64,000 bases of DNA from Picochlorum sp. 'celeri' (taxonomy: Eukaryota; Chlorophyta; Trebouxiophyceae): contig JAACMV010000020.1 in assembly GCA_010909725.1 (NCBI GenBank), positions 806,001 to 870,000 on the forward strand. The letters are read 5' to 3'. Both the position numbers and the translations under genes were made by a program. Below, one piece after another: positions 23,884 through 34,532 of this stretch. Numbering within the stretch: the stretch's first letter is position 1; each line of letters starts with the position of its first letter. A model generated the notes under the pieces. That model saw only the letters and a list, made by a program, of their open reading frames with translations, was not told the origin of the DNA and made no database searches.

Positions 23884-25233
23884 ATGAAGGTGAAACTTAT
23901 TAATAGATCTGAAGAGAAATACACCCGTGAAAGGGCTCAAGATGTTCAGAAAGTCCATCGCAATTTGGACCCACAGTTGCATCCGTTTGAGAAGGCGGTT
24001 GAATACACACGAGCATTGACAGCAGCAAAGATGGATAGAATGTTTGCTAAACCATTTGTTGCATCATTTATGCACGATGATGGTGTGAATTGTTTGGCGA
24101 GAAACCCAAAGAGGTTGAACTCCCTGTTATCTGGGTCTGCTGACGGGGATATTCGGATATGGGATGTGGCAGCAAAGCGTTGTTTACGAAAGCTTGTTGG
24201 GCATAAAGGGGCTGTGAGGGGTATATCGGTCACTCCGGATGGGAGCCATGCGATATCTGCTGCAACGGATTGTACAGTGAAGATGTGGAACGTGCCTTTT
24301 GCACCATTTGTGTCTGGGCAGGTGCAGACGGATGATGCACCGGTGGTGGAATTTGTGGGGACACATGCATTTTTAGGTATTGATCATCATAGTACAAAGA
24401 ATCAGTTTGCGACTGCTGGGGCTGATGTTCAGCTGTGGGATCATGGGCACATTGAGCCATTGTCCACCTTCTCTTGGGGATCTGACACTGTGACATCCCT
24501 TCGATTTAACCCAGCCGAGCCAGATTTATTTGCTGCCACGAGCAGTGATAGAGGAATAGTCTTGTATGATATACGGTCGTCGACTCCGGTGAGAAAGGTG
24601 GTGATGCAGATGAAATCCAATGCAGTGAGCTGGAATCCCATGGAGCCGTTGAATTTTACAGTGGCTAACGACGATTCGTGTTTGTACTCGTACGATATGA
24701 GAAATCTTTCCATGTCTACATGTGTACACAAAGATTTTGTGTCGGCTGCGATGGATGTAGATTATTCTCCGACAGGGAAGGAATTTGTTGCAGGATCCTA
24801 TGATCGGACACTGCGGATATTCAAGACTGGCGGTGGACATAGCAGAGAGGTATACCATACAAAGCGAATGCAGAGGGTCTTTGCTTCATTATTTAGTGGT
24901 GATGGAACGTTTGTGTTTTCGGGGTCTGATGATATGAATGTCCGTGTCTGGAAGGCAGAAGCAAGTGAGCATCTTGGAACACTGCTGCCTCGTGAGAAGC
25001 AAAAGGATTTGTACAACAAAGCTTTGATTGAAAAGCATAAGCACCTTCCCGAGGTGAAGAGAATTATTCGACATAGACATCTTCCAGGCTCGATATATAA
25101 GGCGAAGAAGTTACGCGGAGACATGGAGGATAGCGAGGCCAAGAAGCTTCGAAACAGGATTGCACATTCAGCCCCTGGGGCAGTGCAGGTAAAACCAGCT
25201 AGAAAGAAGAAGATCATGAAAGAACTTGAATAA
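23884..25233 (+). CDS. SOF1: SOF1/DCAF13 ribosome biogenesis WD40 protein
   Basis: A 449-residue single-exon protein. The start MKVKLINRSEEKYTRER and the following HRNLDPQLHPFEKAVEYTRA, then MDRMFAKPFVASF, match the SOF1/DCAF13 N-terminus, so the ATG at 23884 was preferred to upstream frame. About seven WD40 repeats fill residues 60-370 (for example SGSADGDIRIWDVAAKRCLR, SWNPMEPLNFTVANDD, DVDYSPTGKEFVAGSYD and SGSDDMNVRVWKA). The C-terminal Sof1 domain (EVKRIIRHRHLPGSIYKAKK) follows, with a basic tail. SOF1 belongs to the small-subunit processome and is needed for 18S rRNA maturation in the nucleolus; animal DCAF13 is also a CUL4-DDB1 receptor. The stop is 51 bp from that of the convergent PKG gene. 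Confidence 0.94.
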   Translation: MKVKLINRSEEKYTRERAQDVQKVHRNLDPQLHPFEKAVEYTRALTAAKMDRMFAKPFVASFMHDDGVNCLARNPKRLNSLLSGSADGDIRIWDVAAKRCLRKLVGHKGAVRGISVTPDGSHAISAATDCTVKMWNVPFAPFVSGQVQTDDAPVVEFVGTHAFLGIDHHSTKNQFATAGADVQLWDHGHIEPLSTFSWGSDTVTSLRFNPAEPDLFAATSSDRGIVLYDIRSSTPVRKVVMQMKSNAVSWNPMEPLNFTVANDDSCLYSYDMRNLSMSTCVHKDFVSAAMDVDYSPTGKEFVAGSYDRTLRIFKTGGGHSREVYHTKRMQRVFASLFSGDGTFVFSGSDDMNVRVWKAEASEHLGTLLPREKQKDLYNKALIEKHKHLPEVKRIIRHRHLPGSIYKAKKLRGDMEDSEAKKLRNRIAHSAPGAVQVKPARKKKIMKELE

Positions 25234-25284
25234 ATACATTCGTTTATATATATGTTAAAAGCAAGATAAAAGTACGATATGGTG

Positions 25285-28200
25285 TCACGAGTATTTTTTT
25301 CCCACCCTTATGCTATCAAAGTCTTCAAATGCTCTAGCAAACTGGCCATAGTTTACAGGTGATTGGCTCTCTTCGAATGGGCTGCTGTCCGAGTCAGTTT
25401 GCTGTATCTCAGAGTTTGTATGCGCTGCTGCTGGTGGAATATATGGGGGTGTAAGATCTCTGTTTGATAAGGCGTCCCAGTCAAATCCGCTGAACCAGGG
25501 GTGAGATTTGATGGCAGCAGCCCCAAAATATCCCAAACGTTTACTAGGCGTCTTGACTAACAAGCTCGAGATGAGATTTTGTAGTTCCTGCAATATACAT
25601 ACATTGAATGGTGTTACTAGTGCTACCGCATACTGTTTTGTGGTTGATACATACCCATGAGAAGTGGCTTGGCATTCTGTATGATACGTTGGTGATGGAT
25701 TTGAACATGGTCACTCTGTCTTCGTCACAGAATGGGGGCTTGCCTGCCACCATCTCGAATATTAGTATCCCTAACGACCACCAGTCTACTGCGTGATTAT
25801 GTCCAGATTGAAGTATCATTTCTGGAGCAAGGTATTCAGGAGTGCCGCACATGGTGAATGACTTTGATCCTTTTGGTATCATCTTTGCAAAACCGAAATC
25901 AGTAAGCACCGCATATCCAGAAATATCTAATAGGATATTCTCAGGTTTCAAGTCCCTACAGCAGACAACATGGTGTAGTGTTAGAACGTACAAGGAGCCA
26001 TCTCTCTTGATTAAATGTGCCAGTCAATGTACCTCCAGGAAACCCCGCGTTCGTGTAGGTAATCGAGTCCCATGACAACACAGCCGGCATAAAACTTTGC
26101 TTCGTTCTCTGATAATGGACTGCTCCTGTTGGACAAGTAATTAAAGAGCTCTCCTCCCTCAGCAAGGCGCATGAGCATGTACAAATGCCGCCGGTCCTGG
26201 AAACTTGCAGCCAAAGATACCAGAAAGGGTGATTGCAGGTGCTCCATGACCTGTTTTTCCCGCACGACGTGCTCTGTTAGCTTACTAGCGATTACCTTTT
26301 CCTTCTTAATACACTTGAGTGCATATTTCATATTATTGTGCCTGCATCGAACGAGGTACACTTTTCCAAATGCACCATGTCCTAGCGTTTTTAAAATCGT
26401 CAAGTCTCCTGTGCACAATTTGGACGGCAAGTGACTGTGTCCTGAATCCTGAGCATCAATTTTCCCAATCTTCATTGTTAACGCTTGATGAAAGTCTTTC
26501 ACGACATCAAAGAAGTCTTTTCTTTTCAAGACAAGGAGTTTTACCGAAGATGTGGCCTTGATTGTTGCTGTTCTAGGATCATCACGTAGCAGTGCTCTTT
26601 CCCCAAAGTACTGTCCTGGTTCCAAACGTGCGATTGCTTTGTGCCCGGTACCTTGCGCTTTAATTACAACGCACGTTCCAGATTGAATGATATAGAAAGA
26701 GTCGCCAACATCCCCTTCTTTACAAATGAGATCACCGTCCTCAAACGTCTCCTCCTGCAGCTTCTCACACATGTCTTCCAAGCCATTCTGTCCAACATGC
26801 TGTAGTAAGGGGACCTTTGACAAGGCCTTCACTTTCCAGATTGTCATCAACGTTTTCAAATTACCCAGGTGTTCTTCAAATATCTCTCGACCACACCGTA
26901 GCAGAGAAACATCTGTCCAAGCCACAGCAGATGCTGCCCTTGGGGCGTCCGTCAGCAAGGCCTTCTCACCAAAACAATGACCTTCCGAACATTCTGCGAG
27001 TACCTGGCCATTGGATGTTATTAGCTTACATATACCCTTTTCGATGATGTAAAATGCATCTCCGGCGTCTCCGACGTTGAAAATCGTCTGGCCTTCTGCC
27101 ATATGCACAGGCTCCATGGCTTTGGATACCTGCAGCATCTGCTCATCTGTCAGAGCAGAAAGTACAGAGACATTTCGGAGAACCGAGTACACCCAAGCGT
27201 GCTCGAGAGAGCTAAATAAACTATTGAAAACCTCTCGTGTTATGGTAAAGCAAGCAACTGTGGCCGTCGAACACCTGACATCAGCGCTTCGAACATCGTC
27301 ACGAATCAGAGCTCTTTCCCCAAAATATGAGCCCTTGGAGAGGCTTGTCACAACCTCTCCATCCACAAGGACCTCAACAGTCCCCTCATCAATCATATAA
27401 AACATACTCCCAACATCTCCTTGTGTAACAATGAAGTCACCCTCCATGAATTCCTCCAAGACCATGGCCTCACTTAGCAAGCTCTTTTGCTCCTGCACGC
27501 ACATTGTGGTTTTTAAGTTTTTTGACAAGGCCAAAACATCCGCAATATACTATCGTACCAGCGGTAAACTCCTCAGTAATGGAATCGATTGGATTGCATC
27601 AGATTTCCTAACCTCAATTTGCTTTGAATGCGCATGCTTGATTGCCTGATACACATGCCGTTCCATTTTCCATAATTTCCCAGAACTGGTTGCCGTGACT
27701 GTCGCCGAACGCGGGGCATCGTACAGAAGCGCCAAATCACCAAATGCACTGCATCCATCATGACAACAAATGATAATCGACAGCCCCGGCAAAAAAAAAA
27801 ATCACTGGGACAGACACCTATTCATGACGTACAAGGATGTTCCAAAATCATTGCCAAGTACCACAATATCCTCTTTTTCCTCCTTCTCCACTCGTTTGGT
27901 CACGCAAAACGTTCCTCTCTCTACAACATAAAATTCCTGGCCGTCCAGATCTCCTTGGCGTATCACATCGCACCCACTCTCGACATACTGAGGGGACATG
28001 CTCTCCACAATTGCCTGTTTCGCAGCCAGAGAAAGCCCCTGAAACAACATATTATCATCCATCACCCCCAACAGCATTTGAATAACTTTAGTAGTCTTTG
28101 GATACTTGGTGATCGCTTCATCCGTGAGAGAATGGATCCCTTGGGCTGCCACTGCAACCCTTCGCCTTTGCCTGCCTGTGCCATTGCTCTGTGTCTCCTT

Positions 28201-28356
28201 TGCTCGAGCAGATACATTCTCGACGCTAGGACGCCGTACATCGACTTTACAATCCCCTTCAAAAGTAGGTGCATCCATTGCCATGGGACCGAAAGACAAC
28301 AACCCCTGGTCTCCCATGGAATCCTCCTTGGTCCCCTGACTGAAGCATTGACCCAT
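25285..28356 (-). CDS. PKG: cGMP-dependent protein kinase with four cyclic-nucleotide-binding domains
   Basis: Five exons inferred: 28356-27833, 27748-27559, 27492-26033, 25955-25655 and 25587-25285, encoding 925 residues; the introns are 84, 66, 77 and 67 nt. Four CNB domains come first (about 100-238, 239-345, 355-465 and 470-590). Their phosphate-binding cassettes read [45 protein letters not shown] and [15 protein letters not shown]. The Ser/Thr after Arg that favours cGMP is present in 1, 2 and 4 but is Ala in 3; cassette 2 has Val for Pro. The AGC kinase domain (about 604-865) has [12 protein letters not shown], the ALK lysine (about 631), WRDLKPEN, TDFGFAK and [10 protein letters not shown], then a C-tail with [13 protein letters not shown]. 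The N-terminus MGQCFSQG is a good myristoylation/palmitoylation signal, predicting membrane attachment. The CNB architecture resembles apicomplexan PKG. Confidence 0.9.
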
Positions 28357-28798
28357 TGCCAAGGGTATACACACAACACACTACTAAGAATTGTTTGCCC
28401 GATTCTTTCCCTACCTCTGTGTACTAAGAAAACATTCATCAACCCTCTACTGTCGGATTCTTCTGCCTACCAATGACCAGTCAAGCCAATGGCCATGGAT
28501 GACATGACCAGTGGTGTCTAGAGATGGACAGTGGCATTCATCTCACTCAGATGATGCCAGGCAATGCCACACTCTTCAACCAACCAAATACCATCCACCC
28601 ACCCACCCCGGATGGTTTTCTATCATTTATTTTTATTTCATTTGAATTCACATATTCAGTAGCAACAGACAATTGGGAAGACAAACATTTCCTTTGGAAT
28701 TCGGGTTTGCTTTGTTGTTCAGATCAGTAGTACACCCGCAGGCCTCATATTGATTTCCGATCATTTATTCACTTATATTTTTTTAAAATCACTGCTCC
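28357..28798. other. Divergent promoter region PKG / PTGES2-like
   Basis: About 440 bp. Nothing recognisable; short ORFs of up to 68 codons look random. Confidence 0.4.
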
Positions 28799-29905
28799 AT
28801 GGCGCTCAGAAGGATTTCATCGAGTGGCTGCGGTGTGTTGGAAAGATGGTTGGTAGGGAAAAGGTGCCCACTTGATCAGTCCTGTAGCATGTATTACAGC
28901 GCCATTCGGGCCATGGCATCGTCTTCAGGAGGGTCATATACAATAGTAGACAGAATACCAAACCAAGGAAGTGGCCGCAGCCTGCCACTATGGGGCTCCG
29001 GTGCAGTTTTGGGCCTAGCCTCAGTTGCAGCCATGACATCCACCATGGAGGCGGATGCCGAGAATACCACCCCAGAGGAGAATCCGTATTCGTTAAAAGA
29101 TTTGAAACCATCAGGAAAGCTTCCCGACTCCATCACACTGTACCAGTATGAAGTGTGTCCATTTTGCTGCAAAGTCAAGGCATTCTTGGACCTGCACAAG
29201 CTTCCTTACAGGGTTGTGGAAGTAGATCCGTTGGGCAAGTCGGAATTGAAATGGAGCGAGTATAAAAAGGTTCCAGTCGTACTCCTTGATGGATCAACGC
29301 AGCTGAATAACAGTTCTTCCATCATAAGTCAACTGTACTTGGAACTGAAAGCATCACAAGGCCCATCCTCACACACAAAGGCATGGTCCGTCTTCTCCTC
29401 CAAGAATACCAACGGCTCTCGAGGAAAGCTTCCTGATGAATCCATGGTTCGGGAAGAATGGAGGCGATGGGTTGATGAAAAATTTGTCAGAGCAATCACA
29501 GTAAACATTTACAGGACTGCCAATGAGTCCTTCCAAACATTTGACTACATCACAACACATGGGAATTTCGGATGGGCACAGCGGCAAGCAGCCCGCATCG
29601 TTGGCGCCACAATGATGTGGAGCCTTAGTAATCGCTTAAAGAAAAAGTATGGCATTGAGGGTGATGTGCGACAAGCTCTCTACACTCTTGCTGAAGAATG
29701 GGCACAAGGCCTCAATGGCCAACCATTCATGGGCGGAGAGGCACCATCCCTCGCAGATATTGAAGCCTTTGGCGTGATCAGAAGTATTACAGGCACAGAT
29801 ACATTCCATGACTTGCAGCATAACACAAATATTAGTCCTTGGTATGAGAGAATGATGAAGGAAGTTGGAGATTCCTCCCGTCTTTCAGATCCAAAAAAAG
29901 TTTGA
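28799..29905 (+). CDS. PTGES2-like membrane protein with glutaredoxin/GST domains
   Basis: A 368-residue single-exon protein of the prostaglandin E synthase 2 family. Order: a basic leader (MALRRISSSGCGVLERWLVG), a hydrophobic anchor (LWGSGAVLGLASVAAMTST, about 64-82), and a glutaredoxin-like domain with LYQYEVCPFCCKVKAFLDLH and the CPFC site at 120-123, then KVPVVLLDG and SSIISQLY. A GST-C-like helical domain follows (PFMGGEAPSLADIEAFGVIRS). Family members bind glutathione and heme. The animal enzyme is a membrane protein of Golgi and mitochondria; prostaglandin synthesis is doubtful in an alga, so a thiol-redox or heme-related function is more likely. The leader suggests a mitochondrion or plastid membrane location. 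The ATG at 28799 is the first in frame and is well placed. Confidence 0.88.
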   Translation: MALRRISSSGCGVLERWLVGKRCPLDQSCSMYYSAIRAMASSSGGSYTIVDRIPNQGSGRSLPLWGSGAVLGLASVAAMTSTMEADAENTTPEENPYSLKDLKPSGKLPDSITLYQYEVCPFCCKVKAFLDLHKLPYRVVEVDPLGKSELKWSEYKKVPVVLLDGSTQLNNSSSIISQLYLELKASQGPSSHTKAWSVFSSKNTNGSRGKLPDESMVREEWRRWVDEKFVRAITVNIYRTANESFQTFDYITTHGNFGWAQRQAARIVGATMMWSLSNRLKKKYGIEGDVRQALYTLAEEWAQGLNGQPFMGGEAPSLADIEAFGVIRSITGTDTFHDLQHNTNISPWYERMMKEVGDSSRLSDPKKV

Positions 29906-30006
29906 TTGATTGAATTGAATTGCACATCAACCGTATGATTATGAGTATTCTAGAGAGTACATGTATGTATGTCATCCATCTCATCTGCATGACGATGCTG
30001 ATAATT

Positions 30007-30182
30007 ACGCTATAGCGTAGCTACGTATGCAGAGAGAGCATCTCTGCATCCTTTCAAAGGCACAGAGTAGTCATCCAATTGCCAACATGAGCAACCACCA
30101 TGGTGGTGGTCATGAAAGAAACCCTGCCATCCATCCAACAAAAATCATTCATATACATGTATATAAATAATAATTCATATGA
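30007..30182. repeat. Cluster of perfect palindromes upstream of the OSCA gene
   Basis: Within the 315-bp gap between the PTGES2-like stop (29905) and the OSCA start (30221) are several perfect palindromes: ACGCTATAGCGT (30007-30018), CGTAGCTACG (30016-30025), a hairpin with 9-bp arms ATGCAGAGA/TCTCTGCAT and a 5-nt loop (30027-30049), ACCACCATGGTGGT (30094-30107), ATATACATGTATAT (30151-30164) and TCATATGA (about 30175-30182). The first three abut in 43 bp. They could be protein-binding sites in the OSCA promoter or RNA structure at the upstream gene's 3' end. Nothing else is seen in the gap. Confidence 0.7.
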
Positions 30183-30220
30183 TTAGATCACCCTAGTAAC
30201 CATCCGAGAGCGTTATACCC

Positions 30221-33200
30221 ATGTCCTCGTGTACAAGTGACGAATTTGGGAATTTGACGTGTATTAACACGACAGTCACTGGAGAAAACGTTCTCACAGC
30301 CATCATATTGGATGCTATTTTAGGTGTCTTGTGTTACATTGGCTTTGTGTTATGGAGAGGGTTTTTCCCCGTGTATAGGGGGAGGGAGATTCTTCCGGGA
30401 GTTCGGTATAGACCCCCCAAACTGTCGCTGAAAACCCATCGGAGATTTTGGACATGGATGATTCCGACGTTTAAAGTCACTGATTCAGAATTTCTGAAAT
30501 CTGCTGGGTTGGACGCCCTTGTTGCTGTGAGAATTTTATCATACGGCATTGCGTTGTTTATTCCAGTGGGTCTGTTTGGTGTTGCCATTTTACTTCCGGT
30601 CAATTACACAGGGAATGGACTGATTGAATCGGGTGATACGCCTTCAAACGTGACAAACAGTAATTTGACGTATCTGTTTCTTAGGATGACGATATCAAAT
30701 ATGCCAAACGGGTCTGATTTGATGTGGATTCATTTTGTCTTTTTGGTGGTGATGATTGGGTATGGATGCCTGCTCGTTGTGCGGTATTATGAAGAGAATA
30801 TCTCGATGCGGCATACGTTGTTTGCGAATTATGTGGAGGATATGAAGAAGGGTATCGCATTTGATGCGGACTCTTCAGCGGTTGTTCCAGAAGGACAAGA
30901 CAAGAGTCATCATGACTTGGAGAGGATTATGGAGGGGGCACAATCGGATTTGTCGATTGGGGAGAGAGAGGCGGCTGAACTGCAGCGATTGGCGAGTCAT
31001 CTGGAAGCTGGTACTGTGAATCAAAGAGTTGTGTCGATGATGCAGGCAGAGAATCAGACTCTTCTTGCCCAAGCATTTCGCCAGACGATTGAGAGGCCAG
31101 AGGCTGGAAAGTTGTGGCCTGTTATGCGCCCAAGACCAATATCTGATTCTAGACCTCAATTTGCTGGGCGCTATGCTGTTTTGGTGATTGACGAGCCTCG
31201 GTCGCAGTATAAGAAATCGGCGACAGTGTCCATCATGAGAAAAGGAGAAACAAAGAGGACAAGGAAATCATTGGTTGGGAGGCTATGGAATACGACAAAA
31301 TCATTTGTCAAGGGTTCCGCTGTCGCTACTGAAGCATCTGTATCTGAACGTTCTAATATCACGTTGAATGAGGAGAAACAAGAGGCTGCAGAGATGGATA
31401 TTGCTTCTCGAGCATCAGGCATTAGTCTGCATGTGGATGGTCATGTTGCCATGGAAAGAAAAGTCAAGTCTAGTTGCTGCGGGCTTGTGAAACAAAGTGA
31501 AAAAGCTTGGAAAAAGGAAGTTCAAGACAGATATGAACGGTTCACATTCATTGAAACGACGTTCAAGAGATTGTTTGGAGAAGACTTTGACTGTGTCATC
31601 CCAGTGTACAATACTGAAGAAATTGATTCGGTTTTGATGAAACGATACAATACGCAGGCTGCCATGGTGAGAATAAAACTTCAGATTTCAAATTTACAGT
31701 CGAAAGAACAAAAGAATAAAGAAAAGGCTGAGAAGAAGATTCAGAAACTTCAAGCAAAACTTGATTCACTGGAAGAGAAGGATGTGGCATTTGGCAAGCT
31801 GGTCGAGGAAGTGAAGCGTGAAATCTTCAGCAATCCTGCGCGTCCATCATTTATTGCTCTATTCCACACGGCAATGGCAGCAAATACAGCTGCAAATGTG
31901 AATGCCAACCCAATCAGTTGGAGAGGGTTTCATACAATGCCAGCGCCAGATCCTGAAAATATCAATTTCCCAGCTTTGACGCGAAGTTATGGGTCTCGTA
32001 GCATTAGATCCATTGTTACACTTGTCTGCATAATCTTTGTGATGTTGTTCCCGCTTGGTATCTTCACAGGAGCCTTTTCTCAGCTTGAATCTGCAATCTG
32101 CCCAGCCTCAGAGGATGCTTCGGTTTCTGCTTCTGGAAGTTGGATTTGCTCGGATGATTTCTGGGCGAAACTCATCATGAGTGTGATCACGGGAATGCTG
32201 CCCCAGATTTTGATGACTGTGTATCAGTCCGTCTTTTTACCCATCTACATCATGTTTTGTTCACAAGCTGAAGGGAAGCATTATTCGCTCTCTAGCCTGG
32301 ATCTGAGGTGCGCTCAGCTCTTCTTCCATTGGAATATCTGGAACTTTTTCTTCGGCACGTTGCTCGGAGGGACCATTTTCAATGGTCTTCGACAGGCAAT
32401 ATCGAATCCTGGGGAAATTGTTGACATTTTGGGGACTGCCGTACCTTCAGCAGCGAATTTCTTCATTAACTATGTCATTTTGCGAGCATTCACAATGACA
32501 ATGTTTAGGTTGTTCTATCCACATGCATGCGTTGGTATGAACATTGCTCAATGGTTTTATGTGATGCCTCGTACGTGTATTCATGTATCATCCATGTTGC
32601 CTATATCCCGCAAAATATGTGCTGTTATCTCTATGATTATTAACCACATTGTCACTCTGCAGGACCAAAGACACCAATGGATTTTGCTCGCTCTCATCCT
32701 CTTAGAAACTGCCGTTTCTCTAGAGATTTATCAATCTCTGTGCTCACAATCTTTGTTGCCAGTTGCACATACACTGTCATTGCTCCATTCATTCTTCCAT
32801 TCACCATGTTTTATTTCTGCGTGATGTACATGGTCTGGAGGTACCAGCAGCTGTATGTATATCAGTCGACATATAGATCATTTGGACAGATGTGGACATT
32901 CTACGCCCATCGCCTTGTTGCAGTCTTTGCCCTTACAATTTTGTTTACAGGTGTGATGTTCTTAATCAAGAGAGCCTTTGTCCAGGGCGGTATAGCTATT
33001 ATAGGAGGAGAGCTTCTCATGTTGATGTTCAATAAATACATCACTTCGAAATACGACAGCATTGTGCACGAAGTCCCTGTGGCACTGCTGGAAGCCATTC
33101 CGAGGGCCAACCTTGACAAGCAGCAGTTCTTACCACCATCCTTGCGAAAAGACGAAGAGGGATGGTTCCTTGAACATGGAAAGGTATGTTGATGGCGCAT

Positions 33201-33288
33201 GTATTGATATATTGTGGCAGATTCTGACTCATGCAATGTCTCCATGCAGGCTTGGATATTCTGGGGAGCGCCTCGTTACGGCTACTGA
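30221..33288 (+). CDS. OSCA/CSC1-like (DUF221, TMEM63 family) mechanosensitive cation channel
   Basis: Three exons, 30221-32570, 32663-33183 and 33250-33288, encode 969 residues; introns are 92 and 66 nt (gtacgt and gtatgt donors). After a short luminal start with possible glycosylation sites (NLTC, NTTV) come a first helix (LTAIILDAILGVLCYIGFVLW) and two more near 105-125 and 170-190. A long cytosolic loop (about 200-600) holds the ferredoxin-like region and a Lys/Glu coiled stretch (SKEQKNKEKAEKKIQKLQAK). The C-terminal pore-bearing helices include IRSIVTLVCIIFVMLFPLGI, FFFGTLLGGTIFN, IAPFILPFTMFYFCVMYMVW and YQSTYRSFGQMW. The family forms dimeric channels opened by membrane tension or osmotic stress. 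The second splice joins MPR to PKTPMDFARSHPLR, restoring the conserved 'KTPRD' link; the last exon encodes 12 residues. Confidence 0.9.
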
Positions 33289-33687
33289 GTCGAATAAATT
33301 GCTTGCATGTTCTTTGTCTGTCAATGCACATGTTACTTTCATGAACTTGGGTGACATATATATACGATTACATCATCTGGCAAGGCAAAATCGTATGATG
33401 AGCACCTTGTCGATTACAAGGAGATGTCTTTTTTTCTTTGGCTCTGGAGATTCATTCATTCTGCATGAAGCACAGAATGGCCATCCCTCATGTGTGAGCA
33501 TTTTGGATATTTCAAAGTATACGTTCTTTTAATGCATTCTAGAATACAGAATAAAAAACAATTTACAATATCAGTACTGACAATCTCATTTAGATTGTGC
33601 ATGCAAACATAGGGCCTCCTCCTCGTCCAAAGTGTCCCTTTCTAGCGCGATACTCCAAACCGAATACCGTGCTCCACAATTCGCGTC
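33289..33687. other. Intergenic region, nothing recognised
   Basis: About 400 bp between same-strand genes. No ORF, repeat or RNA signature could be supported. Confidence 0.4.
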
Positions 33688-34437
33688 ATGAATGAAAATC
33701 AGACGAATAATACAAAGGAAAACCGCCCCAGAAAGCCTCACGGGAGATCAGAGGGTTCAAAGCGGAAGCGAGTCAAGCCTTCTATTGGACCGTATGAGGA
33801 ATCCACGCCACGCGTCGATCCAATACTCCAAACAGCGTATAGTTTATTAAATCAATTGAAAGGTTTGATGAAGAACATGTTTGGCAGGGGAAATTCGAGT
33901 GGGTACATCGACGAACAGGTTTTCACAACAAGTTTGGCCATTATTGGATGGTTGAATCAGCAAGTGACGCTTCGATACGCTCTCGAGGTTCAGAATTATA
34001 GGGGGGTACGGCAAAAGATGTATTCGAATGGTAATTTGATATGCGCGTTTGACCGCCATGGTAACATGCTGCAGGATGCCATGGCCTCTCAACTGCTTTC
34101 AATGCAGGAACAGGTAGTTCGAGAGACCATGGCGCGAAAGGAACCTGTTCTTCAGCCGACTGTCGCAGCTGGTGAGAAGCGCCGAGAGGTTGCCCAGACG
34201 ACCCTTCAGGAACATGAGGAGGGAGGCAAGGGAACGAAAGTCTTACAACCACCAGCTCTCTCGGATGAGGAGATTGCCATGATGCTGCACAGGGAGATGA
34301 ATGTTCAACCATTCCTGAGACCTACATCACAGGGAAAGAAAGATAAAACTGCAGACCCTGTGACGTCTGGGCTAAATGAGCAACTTGCAATGCTTGTGGA
34401 AAAGATTACTGGTTTTAAATGTGATCAAAATCTTTGA
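33688..34437 (+). CDS. Unrecognised 249-residue basic protein
   Basis: A single-exon protein with a strongly basic start (PRKPHGRSEGSKRKRVKPSIG, likely nuclear), a central region that looks folded (DEQVFTTSLAIIGWLNQQV, then LRYALEVQNYRGVRQKMYSN and LICAFDRHGNMLQD), and a Gln/Glu-rich second half with helical ends (LNEQLAMLVEKITGF). No family is recognised. Position supports a real gene: it converges on SCC3 with 95 bp between stops, like other pairs here, and its length exceeds chance ORFs in the gaps. Composition suggests a nuclear protein; function unknown. Confidence 0.6.
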   Translation: MNENQTNNTKENRPRKPHGRSEGSKRKRVKPSIGPYEESTPRVDPILQTAYSLLNQLKGLMKNMFGRGNSSGYIDEQVFTTSLAIIGWLNQQVTLRYALEVQNYRGVRQKMYSNGNLICAFDRHGNMLQDAMASQLLSMQEQVVRETMARKEPVLQPTVAAGEKRREVAQTTLQEHEEGGKGTKVLQPPALSDEEIAMMLHREMNVQPFLRPTSQGKKDKTADPVTSGLNEQLAMLVEKITGFKCDQNL

Positions 34438-34532
34438 TTGAATGGGACTCTATTCGTCATGATGTCTGCGTTCTACATAATGAAGATGATGTAAAATATT
34501 TCAAGCGAAAAAAACAAGTTTTTCAAGTACAT

